In this document: positions 8,628 to 16,900 of the stretch, in pieces
How the letters are laid out: the number at the start of each line of letters is the position of its first letter
Position numbering within the stretch: the stretch's first letter is position 1
From: Lachnospiraceae bacterium
GTDB taxonomy: Bacteria > Bacillota > Clostridia > Lachnospirales > Lachnospiraceae
Assembly (NCBI GenBank): GCA_023664345.1
Contig: JAMPFQ010000008.1
Coordinates: forward strand, 31,564-95,563
Direction of reading: 5' to 3'
Length of the DNA stretch: 64,000 nt
Program-made: the position numbers and the translations under genes
The notes under the pieces: generated by a model
Told to the model about the DNA's origin: nothing
What the model saw: the letters and a program-made list of their open reading frames with translations, nothing else
Databases searched by the model: none

Positions 8628-9917
8628 TCATTCAAACCTGACTCTGATGCTGTTGGCGTGCGCTGTCAGGCCCTCGCTCTCCGCAAAGGTCTCGATATCC
8701 GTATGTACTTTCTCCAAAGCTTCCCTTGAATAGGAAATGATGCTGGTCTTTTTGATAAAGTCGTCCACGTTTACCGGGGAGAAGAACTTCGCCGTCCCGT
8801 TGGTGGGGAGGATGTGGTTGGGACCCGCAAAGTAGTCCCCCAGCGGCTCGGAAGCGTATTCTCCCATAAAGATCGCCCCTGCGTTGCGGACTTTGGTCAT
8901 CACTTCAAAGGGATTGGCCGTCAGGATCTCCAGATGTTCGGACGCGATCTCATTTACCGTGTCGATGGCATCCCTCATATTTTCCGCTACCAGGATATAT
9001 CCGTAATGATCCAGTGACTGTTGTATGATATCCTTTCGGGAAAGTTCTCTGACAAACACATCCACTTCCGCGGAAACTTTCCGCGCCAGTTCCTCCGAGG
9101 CAGTGATCAGGATGGCGCTTGCCATCTCGTCATGCTCCGCCTGGGACAGCAGATCAGCCGCCACATAGCGGGGATCGGCCGTCTCGTCCGCAAGCACCAG
9201 GATTTCGCTGGGGCCTGCGATGGAATCGATGCTCGCATATCCGTATACTGCTTTCTTCGCCAGCGCCACGAAAATATTGCCCGGGCCTGTGATCTTATCC
9301 ACCTTGGGGATGGATCCTGTGCCGAACGCCATAGCCGCGATGGCCTGTGCGCCACCCACTTTATAGATCGTATCAACCCCTGCGATATCCGCTGCCACCA
9401 GCGTTCCGGGATTGATCTTACCGTCCGCTCCGGGAGGCGTAGTGACGATGATCTCGTTCACTCCCGCCACCTTTGCGGGGATTACATTCATCAGCACGCT
9501 GGAGGGGTATGCCGCCTTTCCGCCGGGCACATAGACGCCGACTTTGGCGATGGCGGTGATCTTCATGCCAAGGATAGTCCCGTCCTCTTTTGCGTCAAAC
9601 CAGCTGTTGCGCAGCTGTCTGGAGTGGAAAGCGCGGATATTCTCCGCCGCTCTCCTGATCACGCCTACAAGTCCGTCGTCCAGCTTTTCATAGGCTTCTT
9701 TGATCTCTTCTTTCGTCACCTTGATATTATCCGCATTCAGAGCAAATTTATCAAATCTCAGGGTATACTCAAAAACCGCCTCATCCCTCCGGGTGCGCAC
9801 ATTGTTTATGATCTCGTTTACGGTTGCCTCATACTCCATGTAATTGTTGGGACTTCTCTTTAACAGATTGTCAAGAATGTCCTTTTTTGTCTCGTCTGTA
9901 AGGTTTACGATCCTCAT
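8628..9917 (-). CDS. hisD: Histidinol dehydrogenase
   Basis: Last two steps of histidine synthesis: NAD-dependent oxidation of L-histidinol to L-histidine. Zinc and active-site motifs are visible: SQAEHDE, SEHLEI near residue 330, and GEYASEPLGDYFAGPNHILPT near the C terminus. The start at 9917 (MRIVNLTDE) gives 429 residues, the family length, and has AAAGG eight bases upstream. A longer reading to 10028 would add 37 residues overlapping the promoter and is not supported. First gene of the hisD-hisB-hisIE-recQ-HAD unit; separated from hisG by an inserted chemotaxis gene. Confidence 0.96.
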   Translation of the reverse strand: MRIVNLTDETKKDILDNLLKRSPNNYMEYEATVNEIINNVRTRRDEAVFEYTLRFDKFALNADNIKVTKEEIKEAYEKLDDGLVGVIRRAAENIRAFHSRQLRNSWFDAKEDGTILGMKITAIAKVGVYVPGGKAAYPSSVLMNVIPAKVAGVNEIIVTTPPGADGKINPGTLVAADIAGVDTIYKVGGAQAIAAMAFGTGSIPKVDKITGPGNIFVALAKKAVYGYASIDSIAGPSEILVLADETADPRYVAADLLSQAEHDEMASAILITASEELARKVSAEVDVFVRELSRKDIIQQSLDHYGYILVAENMRDAIDTVNEIASEHLEILTANPFEVMTKVRNAGAIFMGEYASEPLGDYFAGPNHILPTNGTAKFFSPVNVDDFIKKTSIISYSREALEKVHTDIETFAESEGLTAHANSIRVRFE

Positions 9918-10005
9918 TTTTCTGCCTTTCTTTCTGATTATATTTAATGTGCTTTTACTTGATCTGATCTTTTCTGTTTCAGGTTCAGCGCCTGTCACAT
10001 AGCAC

Positions 10006-10014
10006 AGTATAACA
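10006..10014 (-). promoter_or_regulatory. Extended -10 promoter element upstream of hisD
   Basis: On the minus strand TGTTATACT, an extended -10 (TGnTATACT). No good -35 is seen at 17 bp. The predicted start of transcription is near 9999, leaving a leader of about 82 bases before hisD. It lies just after the MCP terminator, so the hisD operon has its own promoter. Confidence 0.55.
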
Positions 10015-10062
10015 TAAATCGCTTCCAAATAGAAATGATTTATGAGATAAAATTACCTGAAA

Positions 10063-10101
10063 CAAAAAACGCCTGTCAGAGAATAGTTTCCCTGACAAGC
10101 G
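10063..10101 (-). terminator. Rho-independent terminator after the chemotaxis gene
   Basis: Minus-strand hairpin CGCTTGTCAG / CTGACAGGCG (one G-U type mismatch) with a 12-nt loop, followed by TTTTTTG. It lies 63 bases past the stop of the MCP gene and before the hisD promoter. Confidence 0.85.
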
Positions 10102-10163
10102 TGGATCAGACTTTCGTCTCATATCATAAACATTATACCAGATACTTCAGTAAATGTCAAATA

Positions 10164-12194
10164 TTATTCATTTCGATACTGGAATCTGCCAACCAGGTCT
10201 TTCAACATATCAGCCTGCCTTGACAGTTCCTCGGATGCCGCGGCGCTTTCCTCTGAAGTCGCGGAATTGGATTCCACTACATCGGCAATCTGGCTGATAC
10301 CATCGGAAATCTGGGACGCTGCCATTGCCTGATCTTCGGACGCGATAGCGATCTCTTCCATGGATTCGTTTACTACCTTGGCATTATCCACAACGGTAAG
10401 CAGAGAACTTGCGGTAGCATTGGCAAAACGGATACCTTCCTCCACTGCCAGAATCGCATTCTGAATCAGATCCTTTGTATTCCTTGCAGCTTCCGAACTC
10501 TGATCCGCCAACGCGCTGACCTGGGTTGCGACCACTCCGAATCCCTTTCCGTGCTCTCCTGCCCTCGCCGCCTCAATGGAAGCGTTCAGAGCCAGCAGAG
10601 CGGTCTGGTCAGCCACATCCTCGATACTGCTGATGATCACCGCAATCTTATCCGATGTCTCCCTGATCTTGTCCATGGCTTCCGTGTTATTCTTCATCTG
10701 CTCGTTGCTTTCCATCACACGGTCATTCATATCCGCAACGATCGCCCTTGTCTTCTCCGCGTTCTGGGCGTTTACTTTGATCTTTTCGGAGATATCCGCA
10801 ATGGTGGCCGTCAACTCTTCCACTGCGCTGGCCTGATCCGTAGCGCCCTCCGCCAGCTGCATGGCCGCGCCGGAAAGATCCTCAGCGCCTCTCTGGACGC
10901 TCTTGGCGTTATTGTCAATATCGCGCATCGCAGCGCTCAAGGAGGCAACGATCCCCCTGAAAGAACGGCTGATCTCCGCAAAATCTCCCTTGTAATCCTC
11001 GTCGATCGTGATCATGAAATTGCCGTCCGACAATTCTGCAAGGTGGGTGTCAATGTCATTTATTACGTCTTTCAGATCCTGGACTGTCTGTGAAAGGCTG
11101 TTCATCAGCGTGGCTGTCTCATCATTTACCTCAGGCGTAGGCGTAGCGGTATGGAGATCGCCCTCCGCCAGCAGTCCCAGCCTCTTTACCACGACGGTAA
11201 TGGGATGCACGATCCTTTTGCCAAGAACAACGCCGCTTCTGACGCCATATACGGTAAAGGCAATGACGAAGAGGACTGTCAGCACCAGGGACAGGAAAAA
11301 CATGCCCAAAAACTCATTCCTTACTGCGGCTACGCCGATGCTCCATCCGTTCGTGCCCGGAACCGGCGAATAAGCCACTACCTTTGTCACGCCGTTGTAG
11401 GAATAGGTTCCCGTTCCGTCCGCGCCCGTGATCATCTCCTTACAGATCTCGCTGTACTTCCTGAGTTTCCGGTTGGTGTCGCCAAGATGGATACTGTCTT
11501 CCACGCCTACCAGGGAGGAATCCAGATCCGCGATGGTGATACCGTTGGAATCCAACATGAACGCTGTACCGCCCTCGCCCACTTTGATGGAACGCATGAT
11601 ATCGTTCAGGGATTCCCCGTCAGGCACATAGACTACGGCGCCCACGGGCGTTGTCCCGGGAATGCCGCCCTCCCATAAAGGGGCTGCCACGGCATAAGAT
11701 ACCTCTTTTGTGACATCACTGTACGCCGGCGTGGAAATATAAGTATTGCCTTTCATGGCCTCCGCGAAAAACGGCCTGTCAGACAGATCCGCTCCCGAGA
11801 TCACATCCACACCGCTGCTGTCCAGCAGGAATCCCGTTTCAAAATTATGATCCTGAATCCTCTGGTCCAGGATGGCCGCTTTGTCCTCCACTGACCTGTC
11901 AGGGTCGGCAAGGCGGGCTATGCTTCCTGTCTCATAAGCGATCGCAACATACTCCTGAAGCGCGGCGGCAACATAATTAGCCGCTACCCCCGAAGTATTG
12001 TTGATAGTCTCAGAAACCGCGTTTATGGATGAATTATAGCTTAAAATGGAAGTGATCACTCCCAGCACGATACAGCAGATCATGATAGTACGCGCAAAAT
12101 TTACAGAAATCTTCTTTTCGATACTGACGAACCCACCGTCCTGTCTTCCGACCATAAGTTTCCTTTGTGATGTGTTACTGTTCTCTTTTTGCAT
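10164..12194 (-). CDS. Methyl-accepting chemotaxis protein with dCache sensor
   Basis: Transmembrane chemoreceptor that controls CheA. N-terminal helix at about residues 33-54, a large extracytoplasmic double-Cache-like region (55-300; FLLDSSGVDVISG, DRPFFAEA, PVPGTNGWSIGVAA), a second membrane helix near 305-328, HAMP, then a long coiled-coil signalling domain with the hairpin tip EHGKGFGVVATQVSALADQSSEA. The C terminus (GRFQYRNE) is not a clear CheR-binding pentapeptide. GGGGGAAA precedes the start. It has its own promoter, a 200-nt leader and a terminator, yet sits between hisG and hisD; no other chemotaxis gene is in the window. Ligand unknown; Cache domains commonly bind amino acids. Confidence 0.94.
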   Translation of the reverse strand: MQKENSNTSQRKLMVGRQDGGFVSIEKKISVNFARTIMICCIVLGVITSILSYNSSINAVSETINNTSGVAANYVAAALQEYVAIAYETGSIARLADPDRSVEDKAAILDQRIQDHNFETGFLLDSSGVDVISGADLSDRPFFAEAMKGNTYISTPAYSDVTKEVSYAVAAPLWEGGIPGTTPVGAVVYVPDGESLNDIMRSIKVGEGGTAFMLDSNGITIADLDSSLVGVEDSIHLGDTNRKLRKYSEICKEMITGADGTGTYSYNGVTKVVAYSPVPGTNGWSIGVAAVRNEFLGMFFLSLVLTVLFVIAFTVYGVRSGVVLGKRIVHPITVVVKRLGLLAEGDLHTATPTPEVNDETATLMNSLSQTVQDLKDVINDIDTHLAELSDGNFMITIDEDYKGDFAEISRSFRGIVASLSAAMRDIDNNAKSVQRGAEDLSGAAMQLAEGATDQASAVEELTATIADISEKIKVNAQNAEKTRAIVADMNDRVMESNEQMKNNTEAMDKIRETSDKIAVIISSIEDVADQTALLALNASIEAARAGEHGKGFGVVATQVSALADQSSEAARNTKDLIQNAILAVEEGIRFANATASSLLTVVDNAKVVNESMEEIAIASEDQAMAASQISDGISQIADVVESNSATSEESAAASEELSRQADMLKDLVGRFQYRNE

Positions 12195-12404
12195 AAGTTT
12201 CCCCCATTCCCGGCGGCTCCAATGAAATTTCCCTGTGACTGAGTCCTTCGCGATCGCAGCGGAGTTATATTGTATGCTTTTGAAAAGCTGAGACCGCTAT
12301 ACAATGCGTGTGTTACCAGTCATGGAGCGAACAGTAACATTTTCATATCCGGCAGTATCTGTTTTTCATATTTATTTCCGAAGCGCCAAAATTTTTCTAA
12401 ACAC
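12195..12404 (-). other. Structured 5' leader of the chemotaxis gene
   Basis: About 210 nt between the promoter and the MCP start. On the minus strand TTGTAT pairs with ATACAA around a GCTTTT/AAAAGC hairpin (12270-12305), and an AGCGG in the same loop can alternatively pair with CCGCT just downstream, giving mutually exclusive or pseudoknotted folds. I tested it by eye against cyclic-di-GMP type I and II riboswitch consensus sequences and found no match. A regulatory role is possible but unproven. Confidence 0.35.
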
Positions 12405-12413
12405 ATTATAGCA
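12405..12413 (-). promoter_or_regulatory. Extended -10 promoter element of the chemotaxis gene
   Basis: Minus strand TGCTATAAT, a perfect -10 with TGn extension. The -35 region is AT-rich with no clear box. Transcription would start near 12398, leaving the long leader described for 12195-12404. Confidence 0.6.
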
Positions 12414-12476
12414 CTAATAGGAAAAAAATACTATTGATTTTTTGAATTACTTTAAAATTTATTTAAATGCCTGTTA

Positions 12477-13121
12477 TCACAGCTTTTCGCGCAGCTTATT
12501 CACCAGTTCTTTGATCCGCTCCGTCTCCATCTGCATGCTGACAGGGTTCACGATCATCCTGGCGGACAGGGAGCAGACCTCCTCCAGCACCCCAAGGCCG
12601 TTCTCTTTCAGAGTGGAACCCGTCTCCACGATATCCACGATCACATCGGACAGTTCCACCAGCGGCCCCAGTTCCACGGAGCCGTTCAGCTTGATGATAT
12701 CCACGGTCTGATGCTTCTTATTATGGAAATATTCCCTTGCAATATTAGGATATTTGCTTGCCACACGGATCCTCTCATGATGCTGCAGCAATTCCCTGGC
12801 AGAATCCGGCCCGCAGACGCACATCCTGCACTTTCCGTAACCTAAGTCCAGCACCTCATAGACATTCCTGTTCTCCTCCAGGATCGTATCTCTGCCCACA
12901 ATGCCGATATCCGCCGCGCCGTACTCCACATAGGTGGGTACATCCGGCCCCTTTGCCAGAAAGAACCGTAATTTCAGTTCCTCGTTGACAAAGATCAGCT
13001 TCCGGGAGTTCTTGTCCTTCATCTCCTCGCAGGTGAGCCCAATCTCCTCGAATAATTCCATGGTCTTAACCGCCAGCCTGCCCTTGCCCAGGGCAAAGGT
13101 CAGATATCTTTCCGCACTCAT
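12477..13121 (-). CDS. hisG: ATP phosphoribosyltransferase, short form
   Basis: First committed step of histidine synthesis, joining ATP and PRPP. The 214-residue protein is the short, catalytic-only form that needs HisZ. TFALGKGRL opens the fold, and the PRPP-binding loop VDIVETGSTLKENGL is near residue 165. The start at 13121 (MSAERYLTF) has AGAAAGGGA upstream; an alternative ATG at 13160 has a poorer site. hisZ lies 63 bases upstream in the same direction, as expected for the HisZG complex, in which HisZ carries the histidine feedback site. Confidence 0.95.
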   Translation of the reverse strand: MSAERYLTFALGKGRLAVKTMELFEEIGLTCEEMKDKNSRKLIFVNEELKLRFFLAKGPDVPTYVEYGAADIGIVGRDTILEENRNVYEVLDLGYGKCRMCVCGPDSARELLQHHERIRVASKYPNIAREYFHNKKHQTVDIIKLNGSVELGPLVELSDVIVDIVETGSTLKENGLGVLEEVCSLSARMIVNPVSMQMETERIKELVNKLREKL

Positions 13122-13184
13122 TTGATGGATGTCCCTTTCTGCGCTCAATCCTGTTTCCATTGTTGCTTTCGTCCCCGCGCCGCA

Positions 13185-14297
13185 TCAGTCTTTTCTGGTC
13201 AGGATGGCGGCGATATTTTCCCTGCGGAGCCTCTGGGCCTCCGCCAGCTTCTCTTCATAATCATTCTTACCATAATAAAGAATCTGCGCCGCTCTCTCCA
13301 GGGGAATCTCAACTTTCTGCCTGGAGAACGCTTCCATGATACTGTCTATGACCACGCAGAAGCCCACCGCAGGCGCTTCTTTGCCGAAATGCTTCAACAG
13401 ATGGTCGTATCTGCCGCCTTTCACCACTGCCTCTCCCACGCCGTAGGTATAGGCCTTGAAAATGACGCCGGTATAATAATGATATTTGCTCAGCATCCCC
13501 AGGTCAAAGGAGATATACTCGGCCACCCCGTAAGCCTTCAGCACCTCATACAGCTTCTCAAGCCTCTCGATAGCCGCCAGGGAGCGGGCGTTGCCTGCCA
13601 TGTCTCTGGCTTCCGCGAGGGAACACATATTGCCGAACATATCCGCCACTTTCAGCAGCTTCCCCCGATAGGGCTCCGCCACATTTCGCCCGACCAGCAG
13701 TTCCTGGGCCGCGAAATAGTTCTTGCCGGAGATGCATTCCCTGAGATCCAGTTCCGTCTCCTCGTCCAGGCCTGCCTCTTCACAGAGACCCTTAAAGTAT
13801 TCCACCTGGCCGATGCTCACTTGAAAACGCTTTAACCCCGCGTCCAGAAGCGTTTCCACCACCAGGCTGATCATCTCGCCGTCCGCCTCCACCGACGGCT
13901 CGTTGATCAACTCCGCGCCCATCTGGGTCACTTCCTTTGATTTCCCCTGTAGATTGGAGGTATTGTTAAAGGTATTTCCCATGTAACTGAACCGTAAGGG
14001 CACCTGCTCCTCACAGAAATACTTGGCGGCGCAGCGGGCGATGGAGGGGGTGAAATCCGGGCGCAGCACAAGGGTGTTGTTCTCCTTGTCAAAAAATTTG
14101 TATAATTCCCTACTGGGCGTGGTTCCTACCTCTTTGGAAAAGACATCGAAAAATTCAAACGTGGGGGTCTGGATGTCCTGATAGCCATAGAGATGCAGCT
14201 TCTCGCGGATCTTCCGCTCCACGTATAATTTCTGTTCATATTCTTTTCCGTAGATGTCCCGAACTCCCTCGGGGGTATGCAACAGTTTTTTGCTCAT
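13185..14297 (-). CDS. hisZ: HisZ, regulatory subunit of ATP phosphoribosyltransferase
   Basis: Paralogue of histidyl-tRNA synthetase that forms a hetero-octamer with short HisG. It keeps the class II synthetase motif 2 region (LRPDFTPSIARCAA, then LRFSYMGNTFN) and the HisA-like glycine motif GGRYDHLL, but at 370 residues it lacks the C-terminal anticodon-binding domain. The start at 14297 (MSKKLLHTPEGVRD) has GGAGG five bases upstream; the longer reading from 14321 includes that site. It is the first gene of a hisZ-hisG transcript driven by a near-consensus promoter at 14539-14567 and preceded by a 235-nt structured leader. Confidence 0.95.
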   Translation of the reverse strand: MSKKLLHTPEGVRDIYGKEYEQKLYVERKIREKLHLYGYQDIQTPTFEFFDVFSKEVGTTPSRELYKFFDKENNTLVLRPDFTPSIARCAAKYFCEEQVPLRFSYMGNTFNNTSNLQGKSKEVTQMGAELINEPSVEADGEMISLVVETLLDAGLKRFQVSIGQVEYFKGLCEEAGLDEETELDLRECISGKNYFAAQELLVGRNVAEPYRGKLLKVADMFGNMCSLAEARDMAGNARSLAAIERLEKLYEVLKAYGVAEYISFDLGMLSKYHYYTGVIFKAYTYGVGEAVVKGGRYDHLLKHFGKEAPAVGFCVVIDSIMEAFSRQKVEIPLERAAQILYYGKNDYEEKLAEAQRLRRENIAAILTRKD

Positions 14298-14532
14298 AAG
14301 ATCCTCCATTTGATCAATCATCCTTCCAAGCAGCCGTTACCATGCCAAAGGGATAAACTTGTTACCATGCCGTTCACAAGCGGCACAAATGGCCATGAAA
14401 TCCACGGCCTGGCAACAAGTTGATGCACACAAAACGCCAAAGGACGGCGTTTTGGCGCCTGCTGTCTCGGATTTTGACATAAAAATGCCAAAATCTCTCG
14501 CGGTGCCGTCCGGTGCCGTTTACTTTCAAACT
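14298..14532 (-). ncRNA. Structured hisZ leader with three-way-junction fold
   Basis: Minus-strand pairing: AACTTGTTGCCA with TGGTAACAAGTT closes 14356-14421; inside it GGCCGTG/CATGGCC and TGCCG/CGGCA form two arms, giving a three-way junction. Upstream, AAAACGCC/GGCGTTTT (14431-14453) is a terminator-like hairpin with four U residues. A 47-codon reading frame (14337-14480, MSKSETAGAK... to FIPLAW) spans the structure but has no ribosome-binding site and follows the stems, so it is probably not a gene. There is no run of His codons and no T-box motif. This could be an attenuator or a dispersed structured repeat. Confidence 0.45.
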
Positions 14533-14538
14533 TTATGT

Positions 14539-14567
14539 AGTATATCGGATTCTCCTGCTGCTGTCAA
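14539..14567 (-). promoter_or_regulatory. Near-consensus promoter of hisZ-hisG
   Basis: Minus strand TTGACA (14562-14567), 17-bp spacer, TATACT (14539-14544). This is the best sigma-A promoter in the window. It begins five bases past the recU stop. Confidence 0.88.
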
Positions 14568-14571
14568 GGCT

Positions 14572-15105
14572 TCATTCCCTGTCCTCCAGGTCTTTCTGCA
14601 GCATATCCAGATAGGGGACCAGGATGCCGTGTTTCTTAGGAAGGATGTACGCAGGGTTCAGTTCCTCATAGCGGAAGCTTTTCCGTCCGCCCTCCTGCGC
14701 CCGGCGCCAGAAAAAGAGCAGCATCTCCAGAGGGAGATAATACATCACATCCTTATGGGTATAGTAGATCAGGAAAAAGGCGATCCCGCCCTGTTTTTCA
14801 AAGTTTTCCATGAACCTTACCTGATGCGCATGGATATTCTGCAGGGAAAAGGTATCCACGGCGCACTCCTTTGCATCGAAACACACCGGAATGCCCTGCA
14901 CCGCCCCGATATAATCCACCGTGCTCTTCTGCTCGAAATAGGCCAGGGTGATCTGCCTGTTTTCCTTGTCGATCCTGATGGGGGTGATGGGAGTGGGGAT
15001 CTTCTGGATCAGAGCCAGTCCCGCTTCCTCGTATTTTTCATTTGTACGGTTTATCATATCCTCCAGAGTGGAGCCGCGCAGCCCTCTGGAATTCCAGGTT
15101 GCCAT
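14572..15105 (-). CDS. recU: Holliday junction resolvase RecU
   Basis: Structure-specific endonuclease that cuts four-way DNA junctions and works with RuvAB, whose genes lie at 50842-52540. Signature features: NSRGLRGSTLEDMIN at the N terminus, PTPITP, AYFEQKSTVDYIG, the PD-(D/E)XK-like active site IPVCFDAKE, and NIHAHQVRFM. The length of 177 residues fits RecU. It starts 23 bases after the stop of the RluA-family gene. In Bacillus recU pairs with a penicillin-binding protein gene, which is not the case here. Confidence 0.93.
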   Translation of the reverse strand: MATWNSRGLRGSTLEDMINRTNEKYEEAGLALIQKIPTPITPIRIDKENRQITLAYFEQKSTVDYIGAVQGIPVCFDAKECAVDTFSLQNIHAHQVRFMENFEKQGGIAFFLIYYTHKDVMYYLPLEMLLFFWRRAQEGGRKSFRYEELNPAYILPKKHGILVPYLDMLQKDLEDRE

Positions 15106-15128
15106 TTATGTATCCAGCCCTTTCCGTC

Positions 15129-16193
15129 CTACATCAGCCCCAGTGCCCTCTTTACTTCCATAAACTCCCTCGGTTCCGGCGCAGTGAATTCACGTCCGCC
15201 AAGAGACGCGCCCACGCCGGATGTTATCTCGGGAAAAACAACGCGGCATGCATGCAGCAGCTGGTGGCTCAGACCATACTCCTGCTTCCACCTGCGGTTG
15301 ATCTTATCCCCGCCATATTTGAAGTCCCCGATCAGAGGATGCCCCATGCTGGCCAGGTGGGCGCGGATCTGATGCGTTTTCCCTGTGATCAGCTCGACCT
15401 CCAGGTAAGTATGACCGTTCTTGATGCCAAGGAAAGTATAGCCTGTTTCGATATACTCCTGTTTCTGCTCAGAAGATGGCTTGGAGCCGGCCTGCGGTTT
15501 ATACTGTTTCGAGATGACTGCCTTGTTGGCCTTTTCGTCCTTGAACAGGTATCCCTGGACTCTGCCCTCTTCCCTCAGTTCGCCGACGCAGATGGCATGA
15601 TAGAATTTCCGCACTTTTTTTTCACGAAGGCATTGGCTCAAGAACTGCAGCCCTGCCAGTGATTTCCCACACAGCACGATGCCGCTGGTATTGCGGTCAA
15701 GGCGGTTGCAGACAGACGGGCGGAATGTATGAAAGTCCGCCGCCAGCCCCGGATCTTTCTGTAACAGATAGCCCACCAGCCATTCATTTAAACTGCTGTC
15801 CTCCGATCCTGCTTTCTGGGTCAAGATCCCGGCAGGCTTGTTCAGGAACAGGAAGTGTTCGTCCTCATAAACGATCTGTATGCCCTTTAACGATCTGTAT
15901 GCCTTTTCGTATTCTGAGAAAGAAAGCCCTTTCCCGGCGGTTTCCGATGGCATTTGATCCTGTCCCGCTACAATCCCTGAAAATTTTTCAAAGGTCTCCT
16001 GTGAAAAGAAAAAGCTGACGGCATCTCCCTCTTTCAGCTTCTCGGAACCTTCCGCTTTTCTGCCGTTCAGAGTGATATTTTTCTTGCGCAGCATCTTATA
16101 GAGAAATCCCGTGCCCGCATTGGGCAGATATTTGTGCAAAAATTTGTCCAGGCGCTGCCCAGCCTGATTGCTTCCTATGATCGTTGACTGCAT
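15129..16193 (-). CDS. RluA-family pseudouridine synthase with S4 domain
   Basis: Converts uridine to pseudouridine in ribosomal RNA. An S4-like RNA-binding segment (QRLDKFLHKYLPNAG, then the LNGRKAE turn) covers about residues 10-80. The catalytic domain has the RluA motif CNRLDRNTSGIVL with the nucleophilic Asp, and GKTHQIRAHLASMGHPLIGD near the C terminus. At 354 residues it resembles RluC/RluD. AAGGAGG precedes the ATG. Which uridines are modified cannot be told from sequence. Confidence 0.93.
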   Translation of the reverse strand: MQSTIIGSNQAGQRLDKFLHKYLPNAGTGFLYKMLRKKNITLNGRKAEGSEKLKEGDAVSFFFSQETFEKFSGIVAGQDQMPSETAGKGLSFSEYEKAYRSLKGIQIVYEDEHFLFLNKPAGILTQKAGSEDSSLNEWLVGYLLQKDPGLAADFHTFRPSVCNRLDRNTSGIVLCGKSLAGLQFLSQCLREKKVRKFYHAICVGELREEGRVQGYLFKDEKANKAVISKQYKPQAGSKPSSEQKQEYIETGYTFLGIKNGHTYLEVELITGKTHQIRAHLASMGHPLIGDFKYGGDKINRRWKQEYGLSHQLLHACRVVFPEITSGVGASLGGREFTAPEPREFMEVKRALGLM

Positions 16194-16202
16194 ACTCCCT
16201 CC

Positions 16203-16787
16203 TTATAAAACAACACTCTTCAAAGTAGCCATGACCGCAGCTGTCCTGTCCTCGTCCGCTTCCAGCCCGTTCATCTGCTCCAGCCGTTCCGTGTATTTGT
16301 TCAGATCCGTAAAGACTTTCACCGTCACATCTTTCAGGCCGTCCATCTTCAGGATATTGTCGATATGTTTATAAAAATCATTCTCCGGAAAATCCGGCTT
16401 CTCGGAATAGCCGCAGACCGTGTTCCCCCGGACCGCCATATGGCTGACCACATAATTCTTCTGATAAGAAGTAAACACCATATCATACAGGCAGCACAGT
16501 CCCCGGCAATGCTTCTCGATCCTGGCCGCCGCATCCGCGCCGCAGCTTTGGAACCGCAGGAACATGATAACGCTGACCGCGCTCTTGCTGGCGGGCAGGC
16601 AGCCTAAGATCGCCACCACCGTCAACAGGTTTGTCTTTCGTCCCGTCTGGATATACCCCGCCGCGAACAGGGAAAGAGAGATCCCAAAATAGAGCAGCGT
16701 CCGGATGATCTCATACTTTTTCTGAGTGTCGATATAATTTTTTGTGCCTCTGTATTTCTCCGCGGAAAATATCCTCATCAACTGCAT
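16203..16787 (-). CDS. Conserved membrane protein of unknown function
   Basis: A 194-residue protein. Start at 16787 (MQLMRIFSAEKYRG) chosen over an upstream TTG at 16817 because AGAAAGGG lies 11 bases before it. Two hydrophobic segments at about residues 30-45 and 53-72 suggest a membrane hairpin. The remaining 120 residues are soluble, with several cysteines (near residues 80-100) and a mixed alpha/beta pattern ending in a Leu-rich strand. I do not recognise the family. The stop lies nine bases before the RluA-family start, so the two are co-transcribed. Confidence 0.8.
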   Translation of the reverse strand: MQLMRIFSAEKYRGTKNYIDTQKKYEIIRTLLYFGISLSLFAAGYIQTGRKTNLLTVVAILGCLPASKSAVSVIMFLRFQSCGADAAARIEKHCRGLCCLYDMVFTSYQKNYVVSHMAVRGNTVCGYSEKPDFPENDFYKHIDNILKMDGLKDVTVKVFTDLNKYTERLEQMNGLEADEDRTAAVMATLKSVVL

Positions 16788-16900
16788 GATATCACAACCC
16801 TTTCTGTTTGATCCCAATTCCGCACGTTCCTTGCATCATGCTGTCTTTGGCAGAGTCATTTCCAGCCGCAGGATCCATGCGCCCGCAAATGCTCTGGGCA

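Noticed and set aside
9918-10028. Longer N terminus for hisD (37 extra residues)
   Set aside because: It would run across the promoter; the start at 9917 gives the family length and has a ribosome-binding site.
12195-12404. Cyclic-di-GMP riboswitch upstream of the chemoreceptor
   Set aside because: The conserved core sequences of types I and II are not present by eye.
14337-14480. 47-codon frame in the hisZ leader (begins MSKSETAG)
   Set aside because: No ribosome-binding site; its sequence is fully explained by nested stems of the leader, so it is treated as structured RNA, not a gene.
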